From Pontimonas sp. (GTDB taxonomy: Bacteria > Actinomycetota > Actinomycetes > Actinomycetales > Microbacteriaceae), in the NCBI GenBank assembly GCA_021741925.1, contig JAIOWW010000021.1, positions 1-13,461 on the forward strand: 13,461 bases of DNA, given 5' to 3'. The first letter of the stretch is position 1. The number at the start of each line of letters is the position of its first letter. The position numbers and the translations under genes are program-made. The notes under the pieces were generated by a model. It was not told where the DNA came from and searched no databases. It was given only the letters and a program-made list of their open reading frames with translations. Shown here one piece after another: positions 1-6,248 of the stretch.

Positions 1-439
1 CCAGACCGTTGGCTGCAGCGAACTCCGCCGTCACGTTGTAGGAATCCTGGTCGGTCGCCGGCGACATGTCGAGGGCAGTAAGACCCTCAGGGAGTGCGGT
101 AGCCAGCTCGGCATAGACCTCATCGGCCTGCGTGGCCATGGTGTCGGGTGCGTAATACTGCAACAGGTTTCCGGTGTACTCGGGGAACAGGTCCACGGCT
201 CCAGACTCCAACTCAGGCAGGTAGGCGTCGCGCTGACCAATTTGGAACTGTCGCTCCACCTCGAAGCCAGCCCCCTCAAGCGCTTGAGCGTAAATCTCAG
301 CGATGATTTCGTTGGAGTAGTAGGCCTGCGAACCGACCACGATCGGCTCATCGGAGGCACCTCCGGCGGCGCAACCGCTCAACACGAGACCGGCGGTGAG
401 TGTAAGCCCCGCCAGTCCAGTCATTCTTTTTCTCATCAT
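1..439 (-). CDS. Osmoprotectant ABC transporter substrate-binding lipoprotein (partial, 3' end outside window)
   Basis: This is the extracytoplasmic binding protein of the importer encoded upstream. Only the first 146 residues are present. Translating the minus strand from ATG 439 gives a basic start (MMRKRM), a hydrophobic segment and the lipobox LSGC, with the lipidated cysteine at about residue 23. Then comes an OpuAC/ProX-like domain with SQAYYSNEIIAEIYAQALE, IGQRDAYLPELESGAVDLF and PEYTGNLLQYY. The PEYTG block is typical of glycine betaine/choline/osmoprotectant-binding proteins. The start is supported by AAAGGA about 10 nt upstream. It overlaps the preceding permease by 4 nt (ATGA), which implies translational coupling. 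The actual ligand (betaine, choline, carnitine, proline betaine) cannot be told, because the aromatic cage residues lie mostly in the missing part. Confidence 0.9.
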   Translation of the reverse strand, partial: MMRKRMTGLAGLTLTAGLVLSGCAAGGASDEPIVVGSQAYYSNEIIAEIYAQALEGAGFEVERQFQIGQRDAYLPELESGAVDLFPEYTGNLLQYYAPDTMATQADEVYAELATALPEGLTALDMSPATDQDSYNVTAEFAAANGL

Positions 440-1215
440 GATGATGTGTTCCTTTGCTCTGTTATCTCTTTTTCTGGGCTAGAGGCCGCCATGGCCACTG
501 GGGCCGTGCGAGACACTGAGTCTCTCGCACGGACATCTGCAAGGCGCCCTTGATGGACGCCACGAGGAGTCACCCACTTTGTCGCTGCGGCGAGCAGGAC
601 ATCCAAGGTGAGCGCTACAACGACAATGACAAGCGCTGCCCCCATCGTTTGGTCAAACCGGCGAAGGGGGATCCCTTGGATGATGTCATATCCCAAGCCG
701 CCGAGGCCGACATAGGCGACGAGTGTTGCGGTAGCCACTATCTGGAGGACAGCTCCTCGAAGCCCTCCGAGGAGCAAAGGGAGCGACAGCGGAATCTCCA
801 CTGTCCAAATGATTTGCCACTCCGTCATACCCTGCGCGCGGGCTGCATCGATGGTGGAGCGGGGTATCTGGTGCATTCCGGAATAGGCACCCGCCATCAA
901 CGGGGGAATTCCGAGCAACACAAGGGCCACGAGTGACGCGGTGACGCGCTCTGAAACTCCCAAGAGAAGGACAAGCAACAGGATGAGCCCAAAAGAGGGC
1001 AATGCGCGCGCGGCTCCCGTGATGCCGACGACCCAGGTGCCTCCACGACCGGTGTGTCCAATGAAATAGCCAATGGGCACCGCAATCACCGCTGCAATGA
1101 GGGTTGCGCCGAAGGTGTAGACGAGGTGCTCCAGAGTGCGCTGCGGAATGGAGCCCTCGCCCTGATACTGCTCAGCGGAGAACAGCCACGCTATGGCTTC
1201 GAGAAAGAGATCCAT
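436..1215 (-). CDS. Osmoprotectant ABC transporter permease (second permease of the operon)
   Basis: Inner-membrane subunit (259 aa) of a type I ABC importer of the ProW/OpuCB/OpuCD class. It has several hydrophobic segments (about residues 33-53, 60-85, 90-110, 145-170 and 190-212). The cytoplasmic EAA loop that docks on the ATPase is visible at about 123-146 (DAARAQG, then IPLSLP). VAYVGLGGLGYDIIQG is a strongly recurrent block of betaine-type permeases. The C-terminal ~45 residues are polar and look like a dispensable cytoplasmic tail. I chose ATG 1215 because the reading frame further upstream runs through the previous permease gene; the two overlap by 1 nt (TAATG). Its stop overlaps the start of the binding-protein gene by 4 nt. 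Two different permease genes suggest a heterodimeric channel. Confidence 0.9.
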   Translation of the reverse strand: MDLFLEAIAWLFSAEQYQGEGSIPQRTLEHLVYTFGATLIAAVIAVPIGYFIGHTGRGGTWVVGITGAARALPSFGLILLLVLLLGVSERVTASLVALVLLGIPPLMAGAYSGMHQIPRSTIDAARAQGMTEWQIIWTVEIPLSLPLLLGGLRGAVLQIVATATLVAYVGLGGLGYDIIQGIPLRRFDQTMGAALVIVVVALTLDVLLAAATKWVTPRGVHQGRLADVRARDSVSRTAPVAMAASSPEKEITEQRNTSS

Positions 1216-1874
1216 TAGGCACCCGCCTGAGCTGGCTGTTGAGCCACGTGTGACCACGGGAGAATGACGCGACCGAGCAACACCAGAAGCGCATCAAACA
1301 GGAGTGCCACGAGGAATGTCATGACGACACCGGTCATCACTTCCGGGACGATTCTGCGCTGGAAGCCATCGGTGAAGAGGTACCCAAGGCTCTGAATACC
1401 CACCAAGACACCCACCGTCACCAAACTCACGGTGCTGACCGCCACGACTCGCAATCCGGCGAGCAACACCGGGCCGGCGAGCGGCAACTCGACGAAAAAA
1501 AAGCGCCCCCATTCGGCGTATCCCAGGGCGGTAGCGGACCGCAGGGCTTGTGGCTCAATGCTCGCAAAAGCATCCGCCACCGTGCGGACCATGATCGCCA
1601 CCGCGTAGATCGTGAGCGCAATGATGACATTGGCTTCAGAGAGCACTGAAATACCAAGCAGCGGGGGCAAGATCATGAAGAGAGCGAGAGAAGGGATGGT
1701 GTACAAGATCCCCACGCCCCCCAGCACCAGTCCCCTGGTCGCTGGGAAGCGTTGAGCCAACCACCCGATCGGCACGGAGATGAGAAATCCCACAACAATC
1801 GGAATGATCGAGATGCGCATGTGATCAAGCGTCAGGGACCACACCAGTGAACTGTTTGCCAGAAACCAGTCCAT
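1215..1874 (-). CDS. Osmoprotectant ABC transporter permease (first permease of the operon)
   Basis: Inner-membrane permease of 219 aa, the usual length for a single OpuCB/OpuCD/ProW-like subunit. It starts MDWFLANSSLVWSLTLDHMR; these families typically begin with a helix followed by a 'leH' segment. The EAA loop is at about residues 112-135 (SATALGYAEWGRFFFVELPL), with the conserved glycine at 118. Hydrophobic segments lie at about 22-40, 48-75, 82-100, 133-160 and 178-206. ATG 1874 is 4 nt after the ATPase stop. The open frame continues upstream within the ATPase gene, but those codons are an out-of-frame shadow and show no permease features. No strong ribosome binding site is seen, so translation is probably coupled to the ATPase gene. 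Confidence 0.9.
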   Translation of the reverse strand: MDWFLANSSLVWSLTLDHMRISIIPIVVGFLISVPIGWLAQRFPATRGLVLGGVGILYTIPSLALFMILPPLLGISVLSEANVIIALTIYAVAIMVRTVADAFASIEPQALRSATALGYAEWGRFFFVELPLAGPVLLAGLRVVAVSTVSLVTVGVLVGIQSLGYLFTDGFQRRIVPEVMTGVVMTFLVALLFDALLVLLGRVILPWSHVAQQPAQAGA

Positions 1875-1878
1875 GTGC

Positions 1879-2694
1879 TCAGCTCTCGCTGAGGCGACCA
1901 GCAACGCGGCCTGTGCCATCGACGACAATTTTCTGACCAGAGCGCTCCACCACCCGCAAGGACCGTGCACCACGATCAGCTCCGATGAAGGCCTCCACAA
2001 AATCATTCGCCGGGTTCGCCAGAATTTCTTCTGGTGTGCCGTGCTGGACGACTTTGGCGCCCACCTCCAAGATCGCCACGTAATCCCCGAGCAGGAACGC
2101 TTCGTCAATATCATGGGTCACGAATACGACGGTCTTGGCCAGTGTCCTCTGAAGCTCGAGCAGCTCTTGTTGAAGATCGGATCGCACCAGGGGGTCCACC
2201 GCGCCAAAAGGCTCATCCATCAACAAAATGTTGGGGTCCACTGCTAGAGCCCTCGCGACGCCCACCCTCTGCTGCTGCCCACCGGAAAGTTGCGCAGGAT
2301 AGCGATCGGCCAACTCAGGATCCAGTCCCACCGTGGCCATCAGCTCGTCAACCCGGGCCTCCCGCTCACGCCGCGGAAGGCCGCGGAGCTTTGCGACGGT
2401 CTGGATGTTGTCCGCCACGCTTTTGTGCGGAAGCAACCCGCCACTTTGCATCACATAGCCAATCGAGCGTCGAAGTTCCACAGGATCTCGCTCCGCCACG
2501 CTGGTGCCATCAATGGACACAACACCGGCAGAGGGGTCCACCATGCGGTTAACCATGCGCAACAGGGTGGTTTTTCCGCACCCACTGGACCCAACCAGAA
2601 CTGTCACAGACCCTGTGGGCGCTGTAAGGGTGAAATCCTCGACAGCCACTGCCCCACCGGGATATTCCTTGCGCACGGAGCTGAACTGAATCAT
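1879..2694 (-). CDS. Osmoprotectant ABC transporter ATP-binding protein (ProV/OpuCA-like)
   Basis: Cytoplasmic ATPase (271 aa) that powers the importer. All nucleotide-binding motifs are intact: Walker A GSSGCGKT (about 35-42), Q-loop glutamine 83 in YVMQSGGLLPH, signature LSGGQQQRVGVARAL (from 136), Walker B ILLMDE (156-161) and switch histidine 194 in FVTHDIDEA. The QSGGLLPH and DEPFGAVDPL blocks are typical of the ProV/OpuCA branch. There is no C-terminal CBS pair of the OpuCA kind: the protein ends about 40 residues after the ABC core, so ionic-strength sensing through CBS domains is not expected. ATG 2694 was chosen because GGAGAG lies 5-7 nt upstream; an in-frame TTG 15 nt earlier would place that site inside the gene. 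First gene of the four-gene transporter operon. Confidence 0.93.
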   Translation of the reverse strand: MIQFSSVRKEYPGGAVAVEDFTLTAPTGSVTVLVGSSGCGKTTLLRMVNRMVDPSAGVVSIDGTSVAERDPVELRRSIGYVMQSGGLLPHKSVADNIQTVAKLRGLPRREREARVDELMATVGLDPELADRYPAQLSGGQQQRVGVARALAVDPNILLMDEPFGAVDPLVRSDLQQELLELQRTLAKTVVFVTHDIDEAFLLGDYVAILEVGAKVVQHGTPEEILANPANDFVEAFIGADRGARSLRVVERSGQKIVVDGTGRVAGRLSES

Positions 2695-2734
2695 GACTAC
2701 TCTCCGCAAGGCTTTCGAGGTGACGGGAAACCCC

Positions 2735-2783
2735 AGTCAACCAGCCCTTGCTCAAGGACGCGACCCGAGAGTGACTAACTCTC
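2735..2783 (-). promoter_or_regulatory. Candidate operator and promoter region of the transporter operon
   Basis: The 139-bp gap between the TetR-family gene and the ATPase gene holds a perfect inverted repeat, GAGAGT-N5-ACTCTC, at 2767-2783. It also holds a -35-like TTGACT on the minus strand at 2740-2735, but no convincing -10 follows at 17 nt. The 17-bp palindrome has the size and symmetry expected of a TetR-family operator and lies about 75 bp before the ATPase start. Binding by the adjacent regulator is an inference. A role as a weak transcription terminator after the tetR-like gene is less likely, because the stem is short and no T-run follows. Confidence 0.45.
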
Positions 2784-2833
2784 ATGGGACGTTCAGGGAA
2801 GCGCGAGTGGCCTCACACGCGAAGGCGTCGTTG

Positions 2834-3478
2834 TTAGAGCTCTTGAACGATGCTCTCGGCGACCCTGCGGGCCTCAGAGAGCACTGTGCTGTCGCCCCGA
2901 TCGGAATACATGAACGCTCTCCCGAGGAGCGCATCGATGACATCGACGGCGGTTTCGATGGCCACCCGTGCCGGCGAGTCCAAGCGAACGTCGTGAACCT
3001 CGTGAAGATAGTCCCTGATCACCGCCGCGATTTCTGCGTTACCTCCGCGACTTCCCACCAGCGGCCGAATATCGAGCACATCTCCTACTCGCAGAGAACG
3101 AAAGCCTTGTTCCTCCCGAAAGAACCGAGTAAGAGTTTCGAGTGCTGTAGCGAGTGCTCCAATCACGGAGCTTGGATTGTCTCTCTCAAGGTCTGCGCGG
3201 AGCGCCCGGGTGGCTCTCTCTAGATTTCTTGCAGCTACAGCCTGGAGGACAGCGACGCGATCGGGAAAGTATCGGTACACGGTGCCAATGGAGGCACCCG
3301 CTCGCTCCGCGACCATGGCTGTGGTGAGTTGCTCATAGCCCACCTCGTGCATCGTGTGACAGGCGGCATCAAGCAAAGCCCCCACCCTCGCAGCACTGCG
3401 GGCCTGAACAGGCTCAACTCGAATGGGTGTTGATGCGGAGTAGTTGAGGGGATTGTCGACGATATTGATGGGTAACAC
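2834..3478 (-). CDS. TetR/AcrR-family transcriptional regulator
   Basis: DNA-binding regulator, 214 aa with this start, close to the family's usual ~200. The N-terminal helix-turn-helix is clear: LLDAACHTMHEVGYEQLTT, then VAERAGASIGTVYRYFPDR at about residues 56-74. The GTVYRYF recognition-helix block is diagnostic of TetR. The all-helical C-terminal half (about 80-214) is the ligand/dimer domain and gives no ligand clue. The start is uncertain: GTG 3478 is the only standard start shortly before the HTH. AAAGG lies only 2 nt upstream of it, too close for a normal Shine-Dalgarno, so the mRNA may be almost leaderless. The frame stays open to 3613, but the extra residues look unconserved. It lies 139 bp upstream of the transporter operon on the same strand and diverges from the App1-like gene, so it could control either. 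Confidence 0.85.
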   Translation of the reverse strand: MLPINIVDNPLNYSASTPIRVEPVQARSAARVGALLDAACHTMHEVGYEQLTTAMVAERAGASIGTVYRYFPDRVAVLQAVAARNLERATRALRADLERDNPSSVIGALATALETLTRFFREEQGFRSLRVGDVLDIRPLVGSRGGNAEIAAVIRDYLHEVHDVRLDSPARVAIETAVDVIDALLGRAFMYSDRGDSTVLSEARRVAESIVQEL

Positions 3479-3491
3479 AACCTTTCGCGGG

Positions 3492-3520
3492 ATTACGGCG
3501 CAGTATGCGCCTATCGTCAA
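3492..3520 (-). promoter_or_regulatory. Predicted promoter of the TetR-family gene with a palindrome in the spacer
   Basis: On the minus strand, TTGACG (3520-3515) is followed after exactly 17 nt by CGTAAT (3497-3492), a reasonable -35/-10 pair. The spacer carries a perfect inverted repeat, GGCGCA-N3-TGCGCC, at 3497-3511. A protein bound there would block RNA polymerase, which fits the autoregulation common in TetR-family genes. The expected start of transcription, about 3485, is only ~7 nt before the proposed GTG start. The palindrome has a different sequence from the one in front of the transporter operon. Confidence 0.5.
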
Positions 3521-3621
3521 GACCGCGCTGTGGAAATAATATTCGGTTTTCCCGGCGATTATGACGTCCCAGCGAGCATAGTGATGAGAACGGCCCCCTG
3601 CAGTCTGAGACACTTACAACT

Positions 3622-4668
3622 GTGGAGAAAGCGTCCTCGAGTAATTCCCCAGAGCAAACTGGGAGGGTTCATCGAGCATCCACCGCGGAGGACTGGTTCC
3701 AACACCGTCGAGCGCAGTGGGTCCGCTCACGAGGACACACAACACACATCATGCCGTTCACTGGCTACGGGTCTGAGGGATGGATTCGAGTCCTTTCTCG
3801 AGTGCTGCTTCTGAAACCCCGCCCCACTCGGACAGGTAGGCAGCGCAAGGTTCGAGGATGGCGGAGTTTCACCGGGGTCCCCGTAGCAGGAGCACTCGTG
3901 ACGATTCACATTGGGGACGAAGATTTTGAGGTAATCGCCGATCGCGGAGGCGTCATCGATCAGGTGATTCCTGTGGACCTCCCCCCGGGATGGCACACCA
4001 TCACCCTCTCCAGTGATGACTCTCTCCCCGTGACGGCAGACATTCGAGTGGTCTCAGGAGCTTCGTCACTGGGCATCATCTGCGATGTCGATGACACGGT
4101 TATGGTGACCGCTCTCCCCCGCCCCTTCCTCGCCGCCTGGAACTCCTTCGTCCGCGACGAGCACGCGAGGCGACCAGTTCCTGGAATGGCAGTCCTGTTG
4201 GACAGGCTTCAACGCGATAACCCGGATACTCCGGTGATCTATCTCTCGACCGGTGCCTGGAATGTGGCGGCCACCCTGACGCGGTTTCTCTCCCGCCACC
4301 TCTATCCACTGGGACCACTGCTCTTGACGGATTGGGGGCCCACTCACGATCGCTGGTTCCGCAGTGGTCGCGCACACAAGCGCCACAACCTCGATCGACT
4401 GGCACGGGAGTTTCCGCAGGTTAAATGGATTCTGATTGGCGACGATGGCCAGCACGACGAGACCCTCTATGCAGAACTTGCCATGGCCCATCCTGAGAGC
4501 GTTCGGGCCATCGCGATTCGGGAACTCCTCGCTCCCGAGGCCCTCTTGGCCGGCGGCCGCCGGCACTTTGATCGAACCCACAATCCCCTGACCATTCCTT
4601 GGGTGTCAGCGCCTAATGGCGCTGGGCTTGCCTCAGAGCTGCGAAAATTGGGAATTCTGAAGGCGTAG
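3622..4668 (+). CDS. App1-family phosphatase (DUF2183, phosphatidate phosphatase-like)
   Basis: A 348-aa protein with the domain named after yeast App1, a Mg-dependent phosphatidate phosphatase. The N-terminal part (about 20-145) is mainly beta, with GWRSFTGVPVAGALVTIHIGD typical of the bacterial members. The HAD-like catalytic part follows: DxDxT as CDVDDT (Asp155, Asp157, Thr159), YLSTGAWN (207-214) and GDDGQHDE (273-280), all in the expected order. No signal peptide is evident, so it is probably cytoplasmic. The substrate of bacterial App1 homologues is not settled; phospholipid phosphatase activity is inferred from the yeast enzyme only. GTG 3622 is the best start, since it keeps the conserved EDWFQHRRAQW segment, but no clear ribosome binding site precedes it. 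It diverges from the TetR-family gene with 143 bp between starts. Confidence 0.82.
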   Translation: MEKASSSNSPEQTGRVHRASTAEDWFQHRRAQWVRSRGHTTHIMPFTGYGSEGWIRVLSRVLLLKPRPTRTGRQRKVRGWRSFTGVPVAGALVTIHIGDEDFEVIADRGGVIDQVIPVDLPPGWHTITLSSDDSLPVTADIRVVSGASSLGIICDVDDTVMVTALPRPFLAAWNSFVRDEHARRPVPGMAVLLDRLQRDNPDTPVIYLSTGAWNVAATLTRFLSRHLYPLGPLLLTDWGPTHDRWFRSGRAHKRHNLDRLAREFPQVKWILIGDDGQHDETLYAELAMAHPESVRAIAIRELLAPEALLAGGRRHFDRTHNPLTIPWVSAPNGAGLASELRKLGILKA

Positions 4669-4672
4669 CGAC

Positions 4673-4701
4673 TTTATACCCCGGGGGGTATTTGATATAG
4701 T
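4673..4701 (+). promoter_or_regulatory. Promoter of the rhodanese gene with a CsoR/CstR-like operator
   Basis: A perfect inverted repeat, ATACCCC-GG-GGGGTAT, lies at 4676-4691. It sits between a weak -35 (TTTATA, 4673-4678) and a good extended -10 (TGATATAGT, 4693-4701) with 17-nt spacing. GC-rich palindromes flanked by ATAC/GTAT are characteristic of the CsoR family of copper sensors and their persulfide-sensing relatives (CstR). The downstream gene encodes a rhodanese, a typical CstR target, so persulfide or sulfide control is the favoured reading. No csoR/cstR gene is visible in the window. The start of transcription would be near 4708, giving a ~30-nt leader with AGAAAGG at 4724-4730. Confidence 0.65.
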
Positions 4702-4736
4702 CTGAGGTATTCACTGCTCACCCAGAAAGGTCCCTC

Positions 4737-5099
4737 GTGAAGAAAATCCTGACCGCCCTCCTACTCGTTTTTGGCGTTACTCTTAGCGTTGCCGCATGCT
4801 CCACAACTTCCCAACCAGTGGGCTTGGCAGAGGGAACCGTGATCATTGACGTACGAACTCCTGGCGAATTCGCCAGTGGACACCTCGAGGGTGCGCTCAA
4901 CATCGACGTCCAGTCCCCCGATTTTGCGGCTCAGGTGAGCCAGCTCGACCCGACCCAGGAGTACTTCATTTACTGCCGGTCAGGAAATCGCTCCGGTCAA
5001 GCAATTTCCCAAATGTCCAACATGGGCTTCACCAGCATGATCAACGGTGGGGGCGTGGAACAGGCCAGCAACTCCAGCGGCATACCCATCATCAATTAG
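4737..5099 (+). CDS. Rhodanese-like domain lipoprotein (sulfurtransferase)
   Basis: A 120-aa secreted lipoprotein with a single rhodanese domain. Residues 1-20 form a lipoprotein signal (MKKILTALLLVFGVTLSVAA) with Cys21 as the lipidation site, so it should be anchored on the outer face of the membrane. The domain has IIDVRTPGEFASGHLEGALN (about 36-55) and the active loop CRSGNRS with catalytic Cys80, intact for carrying a persulfide. Such proteins move sulfane sulfur between donors and acceptors; the partner here is unknown. GTG 4737 is preceded by AGAAAGG with 6-nt spacing. It is monocistronic, with its own promoter and CsoR/CstR-like operator, and its stop overlaps the stop of the convergent oxidoreductase by 4 nt. 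Confidence 0.92.
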   Translation: MKKILTALLLVFGVTLSVAACSTTSQPVGLAEGTVIIDVRTPGEFASGHLEGALNIDVQSPDFAAQVSQLDPTQEYFIYCRSGNRSGQAISQMSNMGFTSMINGGGVEQASNSSGIPIIN

Positions 5100-6157
5100 C
5101 GTGCGGCTGCCTTGCTGGCAGGAACTCCGCTAGCGAGGATGTCGCGCACCATCGGGATGACGATGGTGCCATACAGCTCGATACTCTCCAAGAGGGTTTC
5201 GTGAGGCATCGGGCCGGTCGCATACTTGAGATCAAACCGTGCGAGGCCCAACGCACTTACCGCGGCGGCAATCTTGCGAGCCACGGTTTCGGGTGACCCA
5301 ACAAAGAGTGCGCCGTGATGGACCTCATTGAGGTAGTGCTCCTTCGTCATGGGCGCCCACCCTCGCTCGCGTCCAATCCGGCCAAACGAAGCTTCGTAAT
5401 TAGGCCACAACTCGTCAATGGCTTGCTCGTCAGTCTTCGCGATGTGACCCGGTGAGTGCACACCAATGGGTTGCACGGGCTTGCCCAACTGGTCAAGCGC
5501 CCGGTGATAAAGGTCAACGTAGGGAGCAAAACGCTCCGGTGCTCCCCCAATGATGGCAAGCATGAGGGGCAAACCATACCCGGCAGCACGCACAACAGAC
5601 TCAGGGCTACCTCCGACCCCCACCCAAGTGCGAATACTCCCGGTGTGTGACTTGGGGTAGACCTCCTGGTCAGACAGTGGAGGTCTGATCGTCCCCGACC
5701 ACGTCACAGGGGTCTCCTTTAGTAATTCAGCGAAGAGGTTGAGTTTCTCCTCAAACAAAACCTGGTAGTCCTCCAGGTTGTACCCAAACAGAGGGAAGGA
5801 CTCCGTAAACGATCCTCGTCCCACAATGACCTCGGCGCGCCCCTTGGACAGTGCATCGAGAGTGGCGAAACGCTGGAATACGCGAATCGGGTCGTCCGAG
5901 GACAACACCGTCACGCCCGAGCTCAAGAGGATGCGGGATGTTTTCGTCGCAATACCGGCAAGAATTGTTTCCGGCGTGGAAATGGCGAAGTCGTCGCGGT
6001 GGTGTTCACCCAGAATGACCGCGTCAACGCCCACTTCGTCCGCCAGGACGGCCTCTGCGACAACATTGCGAATCACGTCGGCGAAGGGCAAAGGAACACC
6101 ACCCGGGCCGTTGGTGACATCACCGAAGGTGCCAAGACCGAACTGGACATCACTCAT
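5096..6157 (-). CDS. LLM-class flavin-dependent oxidoreductase (luciferase-like monooxygenase)
   Basis: A 353-aa TIM-barrel flavoenzyme of the bacterial luciferase-like superfamily. Visible family features are VQFGLGTFGD at the N-terminus, EVGVDAVILGEHHRDDF (about 41-57) with the conserved EHH, ILLSSGVTVLSSDDPIRVFQRFATLDALS, GRAEVIVGRGSF and WVGVGGSPESVVRAA. It most resembles the uncharacterised 'probable oxidoreductase, LLM family' group rather than the light-emitting luciferases. The cofactor (FMN or F420) and substrate cannot be read from the sequence. ATG 6157 has GAGGAG 8 nt upstream. The gene converges on the rhodanese lipoprotein, sharing 4 nt at the stops, and has a 16-bp palindrome upstream, so it is probably a separately regulated unit. 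Confidence 0.9.
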   Translation of the reverse strand: MSDVQFGLGTFGDVTNGPGGVPLPFADVIRNVVAEAVLADEVGVDAVILGEHHRDDFAISTPETILAGIATKTSRILLSSGVTVLSSDDPIRVFQRFATLDALSKGRAEVIVGRGSFTESFPLFGYNLEDYQVLFEEKLNLFAELLKETPVTWSGTIRPPLSDQEVYPKSHTGSIRTWVGVGGSPESVVRAAGYGLPLMLAIIGGAPERFAPYVDLYHRALDQLGKPVQPIGVHSPGHIAKTDEQAIDELWPNYEASFGRIGRERGWAPMTKEHYLNEVHHGALFVGSPETVARKIAAAVSALGLARFDLKYATGPMPHETLLESIELYGTIVIPMVRDILASGVPASKAAAR

Positions 6158-6192
6158 AGTCGCTTCTCCTCGTCACTGCGTGCGCTGAAAAT

Positions 6193-6208
6193 ACCAGTTC
6201 AAACTGGT
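6193..6208. promoter_or_regulatory. 16-bp palindrome upstream of the LLM oxidoreductase
   Basis: ACCAGTT-CA-AACTGGT is a perfect inverted repeat with 7-bp arms, in the 91-bp gap between pdxH and the oxidoreductase gene, 36 bp before its start codon. On the minus strand it runs straight into TATTTT, a possible -10, so a bound protein could block the promoter. Alternatively it may be a short-stem terminator for pdxH (ACCAGT-TTGA-ACTGGT followed by ATTTTC), though the stem is AT-leaning and the T-run short. No regulator gene is adjacent. Confidence 0.45.
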
Positions 6209-6248
6209 GGAACGACAGGGGTAACTAGCTGCTGAGCGAAAATATTCC

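Noticed and set aside
1879..2694. Possible ergothioneine (EgtU) or thiol uptake role for the transporter
   Set aside because: EgtU fuses permease and binding domains; here two separate permeases and a separate lipoprotein are encoded, as in the betaine-type systems. The ligand stays open.
3450..3481. TTGT...ACAA symmetry around the TetR-family gene start
   Set aside because: The arms are only 4 bp with a 20-nt gap, expected by chance.
3530..3814. 94-codon plus-strand frame between the regulator and the App1-like gene
   Set aside because: It overlaps the App1 frame and both promoter regions, and its translation has no recognisable feature.
4549..4564. Perfect 16-bp GC palindrome inside the App1-like gene
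   Set aside because: It encodes ordinary residues (LAGGRR) of the protein and is explained by GC-rich codons; nothing suggests a regulatory role.
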